Source of the DNA: JBEPVZ01 sp041690695
Lineage (GTDB): Bacteria; Patescibacteriota; Microgenomatia; Daviesbacterales; UBA10151
Assembly: GCA_041690695.1 (NCBI GenBank)
Contig: JBEPVZ010000015.1
Span: 1-24,980 of the forward strand
Length of the DNA stretch: 24,980 nucleotides
Reading direction: 5' to 3'
A program made the translations under genes and the position numbers. The notes under the pieces were generated by a model, which worked only from the letters and a program-made list of their open reading frames with translations, ran no database searches and was not told the DNA's origin. This document shows, one piece after another, positions 1-8,285 of this stretch (positions are counted from its first letter, which is position 1; each line of letters opens with the position of its first letter).

Positions 1-3000
1 CTACGATCTGAGTTGGATTAACTGAGAAGAGTGATGAACCGTTGTTTTTTATATTGAAGATATTTCCAGTCGTTAAAGCGTTAGCTCCAACATTAATTGA
101 TACAAGATCACCAGTGGCAGTTGTACTTGATCCAGGAGACCAGTCAAGTGATAAAAGTGAGCCAGTGGTTAAGGAGGTAGCAGTTGAAGTTAAACTTAAC
201 AAGTTACCAGTGGTTAAGGTATTAGCAGCTCCAGTTGAGATTTGGGCTAAGTTACCAGTCGTTAGAGAGGTCGAAGAGAAGTAGGCTCCAGTTCCAGTAT
301 TTAATGAATTATCAGTAAAGACGAAGGCACTACTAGTCGTCGAGGTTGAAGCCACAGCGGAGGTAAAGGTCTGAGAACCGGTAGTGGTAGTCACTCCAAA
401 AGTCGAGCCCGTCGAGAGGGCGATGGCCGATGCAGCGGCGTTACCGATCGTAACTGAGCCAGTTGAATTACCACCGTTGATGCTGGTGTTGAAGTTTGAG
501 GAGTCATTTAGTGACACAGCTGCTCCGCTAACTGTTAAGCCAGCTTGGCCAGTTAAGAGACCGGCTGAGGTAATCGTTCCTGAACCAGTAGTTGAGATAT
601 TGCCTGAGGTGGTGACGTTATCGCCAGCCGTGGTCGGTGATAAAGTCGTTCCAGATCTTGACCAATAACCGACAGCTCCACTAGTTGGAGCGGTGGTAGT
701 CAAATTCTTTGAGGCATCAGTATAGACAGCTGATGAAACCCCTAAGCCTTGGATGTTGACGTTGCCGCCGGCAAAGTAAGCTGCATAATTAGTACCGGCT
801 CCGGTGACAGTATCAACGTAGAGGCCATAGTTAGTCGTCCCCGCTCCAGATAATGCCCCAATCTTTTCTCCATAATTAGTAGTGGCGGTGGCTGAATTTG
901 CTCCGAGATTGATGCCATAAGTGGCTGTCCCTGCTCCTGAGATCGCGCCAGTGTTTAGAGCATAAGATGTGGCTGAGGCTTGAGAGGTGATGGCTCCGAC
1001 ATTGATTCCAAAGTTATTAGCAGTGGCGGCGGATGTTATTGCTCCAATTGAGATACCGGTATTAGCTGTGGCTCCCGATAATGCGCCGATACCTAAGCCA
1101 GTTGAGGTGGCCCCAGTTAGCGCTTCAACCTTGATGCCAAAGTTAGTGCTGGCGCCTGTAGCAGTAAAGTCTCCACCGATGTTAGTAGAAGTAGTCCCAG
1201 TATTAGTCACCGAGGAGGCAATACCATAGGCAACGTGAGAAGCATTAGTATTTGCTCCACTTCGAGATAGATTGATTAAGTATGAGTTACCAGATCCACC
1301 ACCAGCCGTTGAAGTTGAGGCAATATTTAAAGCTGAGCCAGTGGTCAGAGCGTTAGCTTGAATTAGCTCACCATTACCAGTCGTAATAGCTGGAGCCTGG
1401 ATATTAAAGGCGTTTGAGGTGATGGCGTTTGAATTAACGATGACATTGCCCTCATTAAAAGTGTTTAAACTAATGTCAGATGATCCAAACGGCTCACCAG
1501 CTTGAAGAGTTAGGGCTGATTGAGATTTGATAAAAGAGGCGACAGGGTTCGTCAGATTGATGTCGTAAGCGATGGAAACGTCGCCTGGGGCAGTGAATTG
1601 AGCGGGGATACTGGTCGTAACTTGAGTTGGACTAACTGCAAAAAGAGATGAGCCGTTATTTTTGAGATTAAACAAGTTACCAGCAAAAGCTGAGGCGCCC
1701 GAGCCAATATTCAAACTGAGCAGATCACCGGTAGCGGTGGTTGAAGTCGGTGAGTAATCAAGCGATAAGAGTGAACCAGTAGTTAATGATGTTGCCGTCG
1801 AAGATAAGTTAAGTAAGCTACCGGTCGTTTGAGTATTTGAAGTATTTGAAATATCAACTAATTTACCAGTCGTTAAGGAGGAAGAAGTGAAGTAAGCGCC
1901 AGTTCCAGATGTTAATGAGTTATCCGTAAAAGTGAAGGCGGATGTGGTGGTGGCGCCGCTAACGTTAGCTGAACTTAAAGCGATCGTTCCAGTTCCTTTG
2001 GAATTAATATTTAAACCTAAGTTAGTATCCGATCCAGATCCGCCAGCCGCTAAGGTCGGGGCAGTTCCGGTTGTGGCAGTTGTGAGGGTAAAGCCATTGA
2101 CGACTGATGAGCCGCCAACAACGCTAAAGACGGGTGAGTTGATAATATTGGTAAAGGTGCCACTAAAGGTCAACCCGTTGGTAATGGCGCCTGAGGTCTG
2201 AATAATATTAACTCCATTAGTCATCGTTCCGGCGCCAGTCTGGTTGACCAAGATGCCATTGGTAGATGTCCCTGAAGAGTTGGCACCAGTAATATCAAAA
2301 GCGTCACCAGTACTGTTGTTAGTTAGTGTAAATGAGGTTGGAGTGCCCAGGCCTGAAGCCAAGGTTACCGCCAGGTTTCGACCAGTTGTCGTGGTAATAG
2401 TATTACCATTGTTGTAATCAGATTGAAGAGTTCCAACTGACGAACCCGTGCTACAAGTTACTAAATTATTTGAGCCATCTAAACAAACCGCTGTCCCGCT
2501 AGCTCCAGCTAAGCCATTAAAGGTGACTGTTGACGAAGCCGATAGAGTAGTGAAGGCGCCAGTTGAGGTGGTGGTGGCGCCGATAGCGGTATTGTTAATG
2601 CCGGTTGAAGTGGTATTAAAGTTCCCTGAGGTGAAGGTTAGATTATTTGATCCAGCTGAGATTGAGGAAGCGCTTAAACCGGACAAGTTTAAGGTTCCAG
2701 AGCTAGCGGTTAAATTTAAAGCGCCAGTAGTTTGAGTTAAGCCATTTGAAGCCGTTAAGGTTGAACCAAATTGACCAGTGCCATTAAAAATAGCGTTACC
2801 CGAGGTATCGATTGAGGCGACGTTAGTAGTGTTATGTCCATAAACATTGAACGGGCTATTTGAAGTCAGAACTGATGATCCAGCGGCACCTGCATAGCCA
2901 ATATTTAAGTCACCTTCAGCATCGATGCCAGCCCGTTGAGCCCCCGCCAGACCAATACCTAAAAGATTGCTATTGACTGGAGCGGTCGTTGGATTAATCT

Positions 3001-4140
3001 CGACGCTCGATTCACCGTATGTCGTGTTGAGTGGGCTATATGTGAAGACCGCTTGACCAGTTGTCGAAATACCTGAATTTGAGTTAATTGTTCCGACGTA
3101 AAGGTTATTGAATCGATTAGTGATTGATCCAAGGTCTGAGCTCAAATCAGTTTGAGGAATTAAGGAGTTGCCAGCCGCTATTCGACCAGTAAAGGTAATT
3201 AAGCTGGCGGTTGAAGAGCCCAGAGTGGTGTCGCCATTTAAGTTTGTTGCTCCAGCAATAGTTAATGTTCCAGACCCAGTAGTTGAGATATTGCCGGAGG
3301 TGGTGATATTATCGCCGCTATTAGCTGGGGAGAGAGTTGTCCCAGATCTTGACCAGTAACCGATCGTGCCGGTTGTGGAGCCAATAATATTACCAGTACA
3401 AGTTAGATCTCCGGTCGAGTTGGTGACGGTACAACCGGTTGCGGCTGATCCACCTGCGATATTAACATTACCAGTTGAATTGCTGGCAATATTAACCCCC
3501 CCGGAGGAGCCAGCATCAAGACTTAAATCACCCAATCCACCGGCTGACACTGAGCCATTGGCATTAAAGGTGATGTCGGTTGAAGTTGTTCCAATAGTAT
3601 CGATGCTTGAGACGCCTGTTAAACCGCCGCCAACTGAGACATTTAAACCAGTGCTTGTAACCGAAAAATTTCCCGACCCGTTCCCGATAGCAGTTGAAGA
3701 AGTTCCAGAGGTGTTAATGTTTGCCGTACCTCCGGAGACGGCTAAACCGGATGAACCACTCAGTAATCCAGCGGACGTAATTGTCCCACTGCCAGTTGTC
3801 AAAATATTTCCCGAGGTCGATAAAACTCCGTTCTCATTAATGGTTAAATTGGAGATTCCATTTGACTTAACTTCAAAAGCGGTATTAATCGCCGCGTTGG
3901 TATCATCAACAATAATGCTTGAAGCTGTTCCAGCATTTGAAACTGTGAATGAAGTCGTCAAGGCCGTTCCTAAAGCAATCGCTACATTCCGAGCGGCCGT
4001 GGTTGTAATAGTGTTGCCGTTATCATAAGCCGATTGGAGAGTTCCGGATGATGAACCGGCGGTACAAGTTACAACGTTATTTGAAGCATCTAAACAGAGC
4101 GAAGTTCCAGATGAACTAGCCAAACCGTTAAAGTTAACGG
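1..4140 (-). repeat. Long-period (~1.61 kb) internal repeats of the giant exodomain
   Basis: Blocks recur about 1.61 kb apart. The region 1-325, encoding DNSLNTGTGAYFSSTSLTTG and SLFSVNPTQ, matches 1614-1945, encoding DNSLTSGTGAYFTSSSLTTG and SLFAVSPTQ. The region ~2374-2520, encoding CLDGSNNLVTC and GTLQSDYNNGNTIT, matches ~3985-4140, encoding CLDASNNVVTC and GTLQSAYDNGNTIT. A third phrase, GYWSRSGTTLSP, occurs near 660 and near 3350, about 2.69 kb apart, so the array is mosaic rather than a simple tandem. Confidence 0.75.
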
Positions 4141-5464
4141 TGCTACTGGCACTTAAAGTTGTAAAAGCTCCCGTTGATGGAGTAGTTGCACCAATGGTTG
4201 TTCCATCAATCGCTCCACCAGTAATGGCGACGCCGCTAGATTGAAAATCATTAGCGGTTAAGGTCCCGCTGAATTCGCCGGTTGAACCAAAAGTAGCAGC
4301 TCCCGAAACGGCTACGCCAGCCGCCAAGGTCGTATCTCCACTAACATTAAGGGTTCCTCCAACCGTTGTATCACCGGATAAAGTGGTTGCACCTGCTACT
4401 GCTAAGGTGCTGCCTAAAGTTACTGCTCCGGTAATATTAGTTGTCCCAACTACATGGAGGCTATAACCTGGAGTTGAGGTATTAATACCGACTCTTTTAT
4501 TGGCGGTGTCTACATCAAATACCCCTGAATTAATATCAAAAGCATTCACCTTGGTGTCTAAAGCCAAGTTAGCCGCTCCTGAAGTTGAAGTTAGATTTAA
4601 AGCTCCAGTTGTTAAGGTCAAGCCATTGGCAGCTGTTAATAGTCCACCAAAGCTGCCTGTTCCGGTGACGGCTGAATTACCGGCGATCGCTTGATTTCCG
4701 CCGACTGTTTGATCACTGCCAACGTTTTGTTTGCCACCAATGGCTTGATCACCACTCACGCCCTGATTTCCGCCGACACTTTGATCTTTGCCGACATCTT
4801 GTGTGCCTGAGATGGTGTTATTACCAAAGACTTTCAAGTTACCACTGATCGAGGCGTCAGTGTTTATTTGAATATAAGAGATTGAAGGATTTGAGGCGGC
4901 TAAAACCTCACCCAGGCTTTGATCTGATAAAGGCTCAAGGTTAGCAGAGTCCTTAAATGATAATAGCTTATGGTTAGCGTTGAGGCTGATTTTGGAACCT
5001 GCTAAGGCGGTGACGGCACTGAACAATACGATCAAGCCAATTAAGAGGGCGATGTGGAAGTGACTAGCCTGATCTCCGAGTTGTTGTATAGATTCTATGG
5101 AGCGGGTCCTGCCGGCTTGCAGCCCCATTTGCGATTCGTCCTCAGCCGCTTCAGTTTCGACTGGTTTTTTGTATTGGATAAAGCTTGGAGCTAAAGGGAT
5201 GTTTTTTATCGGTTCTGAAACTGGGAGGTTATGAATATCAAACTTAGGTTCTTCAATCTGAGAGTTTAACGATTGAGAGGGAACAAGCGATTCTAAGTAG
5301 TCTTTTGAGTAGAGTCTGGTTCCACCTGGAGTTCGGACGGATAAAATCTTACCTTTGGCTTCCCAGCGTCGAACGGTATCAATTGAAACCCCCAAAATCT
5401 CAGCAGCCAGACCGATTTTAACTAGATCATTATTCTTATTTTTTTTAGGGGGCAGGGCAGGCAT
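1..5464 (-). CDS. Giant membrane protein: MerR-type HTH head, one TM helix, repeat-rich exodomain (3' end outside window)
   Basis: Reading the minus strand from the ATG at 5464 gives an open frame to the left edge, about 1,821 residues, with no stop. Residues ~13-60 form a MerR/excisionase-type helix-turn-helix: an AAEILGVS helix, TVRRWEAKGKI, and the RTPGGTRLY wing. Residues ~61-135 are a polar linker. Residues ~137-156 (HIALLIGLIVLFSAVTALAG) are a single transmembrane helix. After it come eight hexapeptide repeats (residues ~220-267), then more than 1,500 residues rich in Ser, Thr, Gly, Ala and Asn, with repeated phrases such as NTITTT, TTGSLLSLD and GYWSRSGTTLSP. The inferred topology is HTH inside and repeats outside, as in ToxR/CadC-like one-component regulators but with an enormous sensor or adhesin part. 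Beta-helix or fibre structure is likely but not proven. A TTGACA promoter lies just upstream. Small plus-strand frames across this span are shadows. Confidence 0.9.
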   Translation of the reverse strand, partial: MPALPPKKNKNNDLVKIGLAAEILGVSIDTVRRWEAKGKILSVRTPGGTRLYSKDYLESLVPSQSLNSQIEEPKFDIHNLPVSEPIKNIPLAPSFIQYKKPVETEAAEDESQMGLQAGRTRSIESIQQLGDQASHFHIALLIGLIVLFSAVTALAGSKISLNANHKLLSFKDSANLEPLSDQSLGEVLAASNPSISYIQINTDASISGNLKVFGNNTISGTQDVGKDQSVGGNQGVSGDQAIGGKQNVGSDQTVGGNQAIAGNSAVTGTGSFGGLLTAANGLTLTTGALNLTSTSGAANLALDTKVNAFDINSGVFDVDTANKRVGINTSTPGYSLHVVGTTNITGAVTLGSTLAVAGATTLSGDTTVGGTLNVSGDTTLAAGVAVSGAATFGSTGEFSGTLTANDFQSSGVAITGGAIDGTTIGATTPSTGAFTTLSASSTVNFNGLASSSGTSLCLDASNNVVTCTAGSSSGTLQSAYDNGNTITTTAARNVAIALGTALTTSFTVSNAGTASSIIVDDTNAAINTAFEVKSNGISNLTINENGVLSTSGNILTTGSGTITSAGLLSGSSGLAVSGGTANINTSGTSSTAIGNGSGNFSVTSTGLNVSVGGGLTGVSSIDTIGTTSTDITFNANGSVSAGGLGDLSLDAGSSGGVNIASNSTGNVNIAGGSAATGCTVTNSTGDLTCTGNIIGSTTGTIGYWSRSGTTLSPANSGDNITTSGNISTTGSGTLTIAGATNLNGDTTLGSSTASLITFTGRIAAGNSLIPQTDLSSDLGSITNRFNNLYVGTINSNSGISTTGQAVFTYSPLNTTYGESSVEINPTTAPVNSNLLGIGLAGAQRAGIDAEGDLNIGYAGAAGSSVLTSNSPFNVYGHNTTNVASIDTSGNAIFNGTGQFGSTLTASNGLTQTTGALNLTASSGTLNLSGLSASSISAGSNNLTFTSGNFNTTSTGINNTAIGATTTSTGAFTTLSASSTVTFNGLAGASGTAVCLDGSNNLVTCSTGSSVGTLQSDYNNGNTITTTTGRNLAVTLASGLGTPTSFTLTNNSTGDAFDITGANSSGTSTNGILVNQTGAGTMTNGVNIIQTSGAITNGLTFSGTFTNIINSPVFSVVGGSSVVNGFTLTTATTGTAPTLAAGGSGSDTNLGLNINSKGTGTIALSSANVSGATTTSAFTFTDNSLTSGTGAYFTSSSLTTGKLVDISNTSNTQTTGSLLNLSSTATSLTTGSLLSLDYSPTSTTATGDLLSLNIGSGASAFAGNLFNLKNNGSSLFAVSPTQVTTSIPAQFTAPGDVSIAYDINLTNPVASFIKSQSALTLQAGEPFGSSDISLNTFNEGNVIVNSNAITSNAFNIQAPAITTGNGELIQANALTTGSALNIASTSTAGGGSGNSYLINLSRSGANTNASHVAYGIASSVTNTGTTSTNIGGDFTATGASTNFGIKVEALTGATSTGLGIGALSGATANTGISIGAITSAATANNFGINVGAITSQASATSYALNTGAISGAGTATYGINLGANSATATTNYGEKIGALSGAGTTNYGLYVDTVTGAGTNYAAYFAGGNVNIQGLGVSSAVYTDASKNLTTTAPTSGAVGYWSRSGTTLSPTTAGDNVTTSGNISTTGSGTITSAGLLTGQAGLTVSGAAVSLNDSSNFNTSINGGNSTGSVTIGNAAASAIALSTGSTFGVTTTTGSQTFTSAVASTSTTSSAFVFTDNSLNTGTGAYFSSTSLTTGNLAQISTGAANTLTTGNLLSLTSTATSLTTGSLLSLDWSPGSSTTATGDLVSINVGANALTTGNIFNIKNNGSSLFSVNPTQIV
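4664..4807 (-). repeat. Eight tandem hexapeptide-coding repeats (18-bp units)
   Basis: Within the giant protein, eight consecutive 18-nt units encode GTQDVG, KDQSVG, GNQGVS, GDQAIG, GKQNVG, SDQTVG, GNQAIA and GNSAVT. Gln at position 3 and an aliphatic residue at position 5 are nearly fixed. The periodicity resembles left-handed beta-helix hexapeptides, although the spacing of small and aliphatic residues is not the classic pattern. They lie ~60 residues beyond the membrane helix, at the base of the exodomain. Confidence 0.8.
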
Positions 5465-5489
5465 TGCTTATTAATATATATGTATATTC

Positions 5490-5519
5490 AACATACCGAG
5501 ATTTGCATAGATTTGTCAA
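5490..5519 (-). promoter_or_regulatory. Promoter of the giant HTH protein
   Basis: On the minus strand a perfect -35 TTGACA (5514-5519) and a -10 TATGTT (5490-5495) are separated by 18 bp, predicting a start near 5482 and a leader of ~18 nt. Alternating AT sequence (ATATACATATATAT) lies around the start site. The spacing is slightly long, as in MerR-controlled promoters (19-20 bp), so self-regulation by the encoded HTH is possible but unproven. Confidence 0.6.
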
Positions 5520-5606
5520 TAACCTTTTGCCCCTATATGCGTACATTTTTACTCAATTTGGGGGGTGCCTGGGGTAATTGCCTAGATTTTAAAGATTAAT
5601 CGACAA

Positions 5607-5635
5607 TTGACAATGGAAAATTGACAATTTATGAT
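5607..5635 (+). promoter_or_regulatory. Promoter of the epsilon-like gene, leaderless
   Basis: A perfect TTGACA (5607-5612), a 17-bp spacer and TATGAT (5630-5635) are followed by 7 nt and the ATG at 5643, so transcription should begin at or next to the start codon. The block AATTGACAAT occurs twice here (5605-5614 and 5619-5628). Confidence 0.65.
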
Positions 5636-5642
5636 GAAATCT

Positions 5643-5903
5643 ATGCAAATAACTTTCCATCTTCGGATACTGACTCCTGCTAAGACTATCTTTGAAGGTG
5701 AGGTTCAATCGGTTTCATCAGTTAACTCGGCTGGACCGTTTGATATATTAGCTGAACACGCCAACTTTATAACCTTGGTTGAAGATAAAGATATTAAAAT
5801 TATTAAAGCCGATAAACAGCTCTTAACATTTAAATTTGCTGAAGCAATTATTTTTAATGCCGACTCAAAAGTGGCAATCTATGCCGATCCTCAATTGGGG
5901 TAG
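5643..5903 (+). CDS. atpC: F1-ATPase epsilon subunit, N-terminal domain only
   Basis: An 86-residue protein resembling the N-terminal beta-sandwich of ATP synthase epsilon. It has LRILTPAKTIFEGEVQSV, then a GPFDILAEHANFITLV segment, corresponding to the family's G-x-F-G-I-L-x-x-H-A pattern, and an FKFAEAIIFN strand. In the enzyme this domain binds the foot of gamma and the c-ring. The C-terminal helical hairpin that inhibits rotation is absent (usual length ~135), so that regulation is probably lost. An ATG 12 nt upstream is in frame, but the -10 overlaps it, so I chose 5643. The gene is on the plus strand, convergent with beta, whereas epsilon normally follows beta in the same operon. Only the truncation and orientation are odd; assignment to the family is fairly secure. 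Confidence 0.85.
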   Translation: MQITFHLRILTPAKTIFEGEVQSVSSVNSAGPFDILAEHANFITLVEDKDIKIIKADKQLLTFKFAEAIIFNADSKVAIYADPQLG

Positions 5904-6036
5904 ATAATGATATACTAATTTATAGTTAGGTAAACTTTAGATATTGTTAAAATAATAATTTTTAATTTTGTAATTACTAATTTTTAATGAATGCTTAATT
6001 TCTAAATTACTAATTAAGACATTGAGAATTAAAAAT
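5904..6036. terminator. AT-rich convergent intergenic region with inverted repeats
   Basis: The 133 bp between the convergent epsilon and beta genes are very AT-rich and palindromic. A perfect 11-bp inverted repeat, AATTTTTAATT (5957-5967) and AATTAAAAATT (6027-6037), spans most of the gap, with further TAATTACTAATT-type repeats inside. It may act as a weak bidirectional terminator. There is no GC-rich stem, so the call is tentative. Confidence 0.35.
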
Positions 6037-7461
6037 TTAAATTAACCCTGCTTGTTTTAGTGACCCAATATAGAGAAGTTTTTCTTCAGGAATATTATCC
6101 AGCTTGCCAATAATAATTTGGCCGATATCATCAATCGTTTCTTGCCTTGTAACATAAACGCCTTTTTTACCAGTCTGATTCTCGGTGACAAAGAAAGGCT
6201 GAGTCAGATAATTAGTTAAGCGCTTAGCGCGGCTGAAGATTAATTGATCGTTGGCTGAAAGCTCGCCAGTTCCTAAAATGGCCGCAATTCTGGATAGGTC
6301 ATTGGCTCGATTGAGAATCTGTTGAAATTGATTAATAAGCTGTTGATGTTGCTTCCCGATAAAACCGGTGATTGATAAAACGGATGAGGATGATTCAAGC
6401 AAGTCAACTGAAGGGAACAAACCAAGTTGAGCTAGATTTCTGGAGAGAATGACAACTGAATCTAAGTAAGACATCAAACTATAAACTCCTGCATCAGATA
6501 AATCATCTGATGGCACATAAATAGTTTGGATTGAAGTAATCGCCCCGTTAACCGTTGACGATAACCTCTCTTCGAGATTGCCGAGCTCGGTCTGGAGGGT
6601 TGGCTGGTAGCCTTGTTCAGAAGGGATCTCACCTAAAAGAGCTGAAACCTCATTTCCAGCCTGGACAAAGCGATAAATATTATCAATAAAAAACAAGACA
6701 TCTTTTTTCTCGGCATCCCGGAAGTATTCAGCGACGGTGGCGGCCGCGTTAGCGACGCGGAAACGAATAGCCGCATTTTCACCCATTTGGCCAAATAAAA
6801 GAGCAACTTTTTCCAAAACCTGATACCTAGATAAATTTTCAACTAACTCTTGACCTTCACGAACCCGCTCGCCAATTCCAGCAAAGACCGACACCCCTAA
6901 ATTTCGGGCGGTAATATTATGAATTAGCTCCGAAATTAGAATCGTTTTGCCAACTCCAGCCCCACCAATAAAGCCGATCTTTCCACCTTTGACGAAGGGA
7001 CAGACAAAATCGATAACTTTAATACCAGTTTCTAAAACCTCAGGCGAGGCTTTGAGGATATTAAAAGTTGGAGCAGAGGAGTAGATCGGTAATCTTTGGG
7101 GAGCATTAATCTTACCTTTGCCATCTTCAGCTTCTCCAAATAAGTTCATAACCCGTCCTAACACAACTTGACCGACTGGAATTAAAAGAGGGTTTCGAGT
7201 CGTTATGATTGCCATATTACGATATATTAAAGTATTCTCTGATAGAGACAAACAGAAGATTTGACCATTGTCAAAAGAGTACACTTCAAGCCTAATATTA
7301 GGATCATTTTCAGTTGTTAAGATCTCATTAATCCCAGGAATATATTCAGATTCAAGCTCAATCTCCACAATCTGGCCGTTGATTGAACTAATTCGGCCAA
7401 TGTAATTAGGATTTGGGGTAGTTGGTGTGACGGGTGTGGTGGTCGGAGTAATCTTGGTCAT
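6037..7461 (-). CDS. atpD: F1-ATPase beta subunit (catalytic)
   Basis: At 474 residues it has the family length. The catalytic residues are present: the P-loop GGAGVGKT (~166-173), GIGERVREG with the catalytic Glu (~198) and adjacent Arg, and Walker B VLFFIDNIYRF with Asp ~260, followed by QAGNEVSALLGEIPSEQGYQ. VPSDDLSDAG and LSRNLAQLGLFPSVD also align with the family. It should therefore hydrolyse or make ATP in the alpha3beta3 ring. Departures: the C-terminal DELSEED loop reads GELSAND, losing three acidic residues; the usual NEPPGAR reads GENAAIR; and a Thr/Pro-rich N-terminal tail (residues 2-18) precedes the barrel. The start ATG overlaps the gamma stop (ATGA), so translation is coupled. 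It is the last gene of the b-delta-alpha-gamma-beta operon. Confidence 0.95.
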   Translation of the reverse strand: MTKITPTTTPVTPTTPNPNYIGRISSINGQIVEIELESEYIPGINEILTTENDPNIRLEVYSFDNGQIFCLSLSENTLIYRNMAIITTRNPLLIPVGQVVLGRVMNLFGEAEDGKGKINAPQRLPIYSSAPTFNILKASPEVLETGIKVIDFVCPFVKGGKIGFIGGAGVGKTILISELIHNITARNLGVSVFAGIGERVREGQELVENLSRYQVLEKVALLFGQMGENAAIRFRVANAAATVAEYFRDAEKKDVLFFIDNIYRFVQAGNEVSALLGEIPSEQGYQPTLQTELGNLEERLSSTVNGAITSIQTIYVPSDDLSDAGVYSLMSYLDSVVILSRNLAQLGLFPSVDLLESSSSVLSITGFIGKQHQQLINQFQQILNRANDLSRIAAILGTGELSANDQLIFSRAKRLTNYLTQPFFVTENQTGKKGVYVTRQETIDDIGQIIIGKLDNIPEEKLLYIGSLKQAGLI

Positions 7462-8285
7462 CGTTTTATCTTATTTAAAACGTCCAAACTCTGCAAGCTG
7501 ATCCGATTTTTAAACTCATGAATAATCAACGACTTTTCTTTATTAACTAGATCCTCCGTGCTGACTTCAGCCTGATCCATGCTGATCATTCGGGCGGCTG
7601 TTCGTGACAACTCAGCCTGTAAAAATAGCGAATGAACCATCGAATCAAGTAATTGAGTTCCAAAGAAGCTCAACATCTTTCGTACTTCCGGCTCAAGAAT
7701 GTAATCAAATTGATTATCTTTGGCGGAAGTCTTAGCGGCTGGTTTGGTTAAATCGCTGACCGCGATCTCTTGATTGAGGAGAGTCACAAATTTAGAGTGA
7801 AAAAATAATATTCTAGAGTAGTTTTTAACTTTGTTAACTAAATCTCGGAGTTCATTAACATCCGGCTCGTCTTGTTTTAAAATTACCGATAGGTAAGTCG
7901 CAGGGTTTTTTAAAGCAGAAAAAAAGTCTTTTGCGGCTTTGCCAATGATGATTCGGTCGTATGGTTGGTTTTCGGTCTGATTAACGAAATATCGGCATAA
8001 ATCGCGGTCAAGACCGCCATATAAACCCGAGTTAGAAGTAATTAAAACCGCAATACTCTTACCGTTCTTTAATTTAATATTTGGATCGGCGACATTAGCC
8101 TTACTGGCAATGGTTTTAATTAACTGATAGATCTGGGAGACTTCTTCAAAGTAATCTTGATCATGCTTAATATCGGTTCGAATCTTTTTAAGATGCATCC
8201 CTGCAATATCGCCGAGTGCTCCGGTGACAAGTTGGAGAGTTTTATATTGATCAAGTTCAAATTCGAGAGTTTTTAACTTTGACAT
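7458..8285 (-). CDS. atpG: F1-ATPase gamma subunit (rotor shaft)
   Basis: A 275-residue protein with the gamma pattern: a long N-terminal helix starting MSKLKTLEFELDQYKTLQLVTGALGD-like, the conserved turn ITSNSGLYGGLDRDL (family GLCGGLN), and a long C-terminal helix with AARMISMDQA (family AAR-x-AM-x-x-A) running to the end. The two helices form the coiled coil that turns inside alpha3beta3. Length is close to the usual ~286. It overlaps alpha upstream by 13 bp and beta downstream by 4 bp. Its stop is TGA, and the protein ends where the family ends, which supports UGA being a stop in this organism. I see no insertion suggesting a special coupling. Confidence 0.93.
   Translation of the reverse strand: MSKLKTLEFELDQYKTLQLVTGALGDIAGMHLKKIRTDIKHDQDYFEEVSQIYQLIKTIASKANVADPNIKLKNGKSIAVLITSNSGLYGGLDRDLCRYFVNQTENQPYDRIIIGKAAKDFFSALKNPATYLSVILKQDEPDVNELRDLVNKVKNYSRILFFHSKFVTLLNQEIAVSDLTKPAAKTSAKDNQFDYILEPEVRKMLSFFGTQLLDSMVHSLFLQAELSRTAARMISMDQAEVSTEDLVNKEKSLIIHEFKNRISLQSLDVLNKIKR

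Noticed and set aside
42..4694. Many plus-strand ORFs of 63-220 residues, rich in Val, Pro, Ala and Glu
   Set aside because: They are antisense shadows of the giant minus-strand gene, whose repetitive codons avoid stops on the opposite strand. They have no promoters, no recognisable domains and mirror its repeats.
4664..4807. CRISPR array
   Set aside because: The regular repeat is in frame with 18-bp units and no spacers; it encodes hexapeptides. No cas genes are present.
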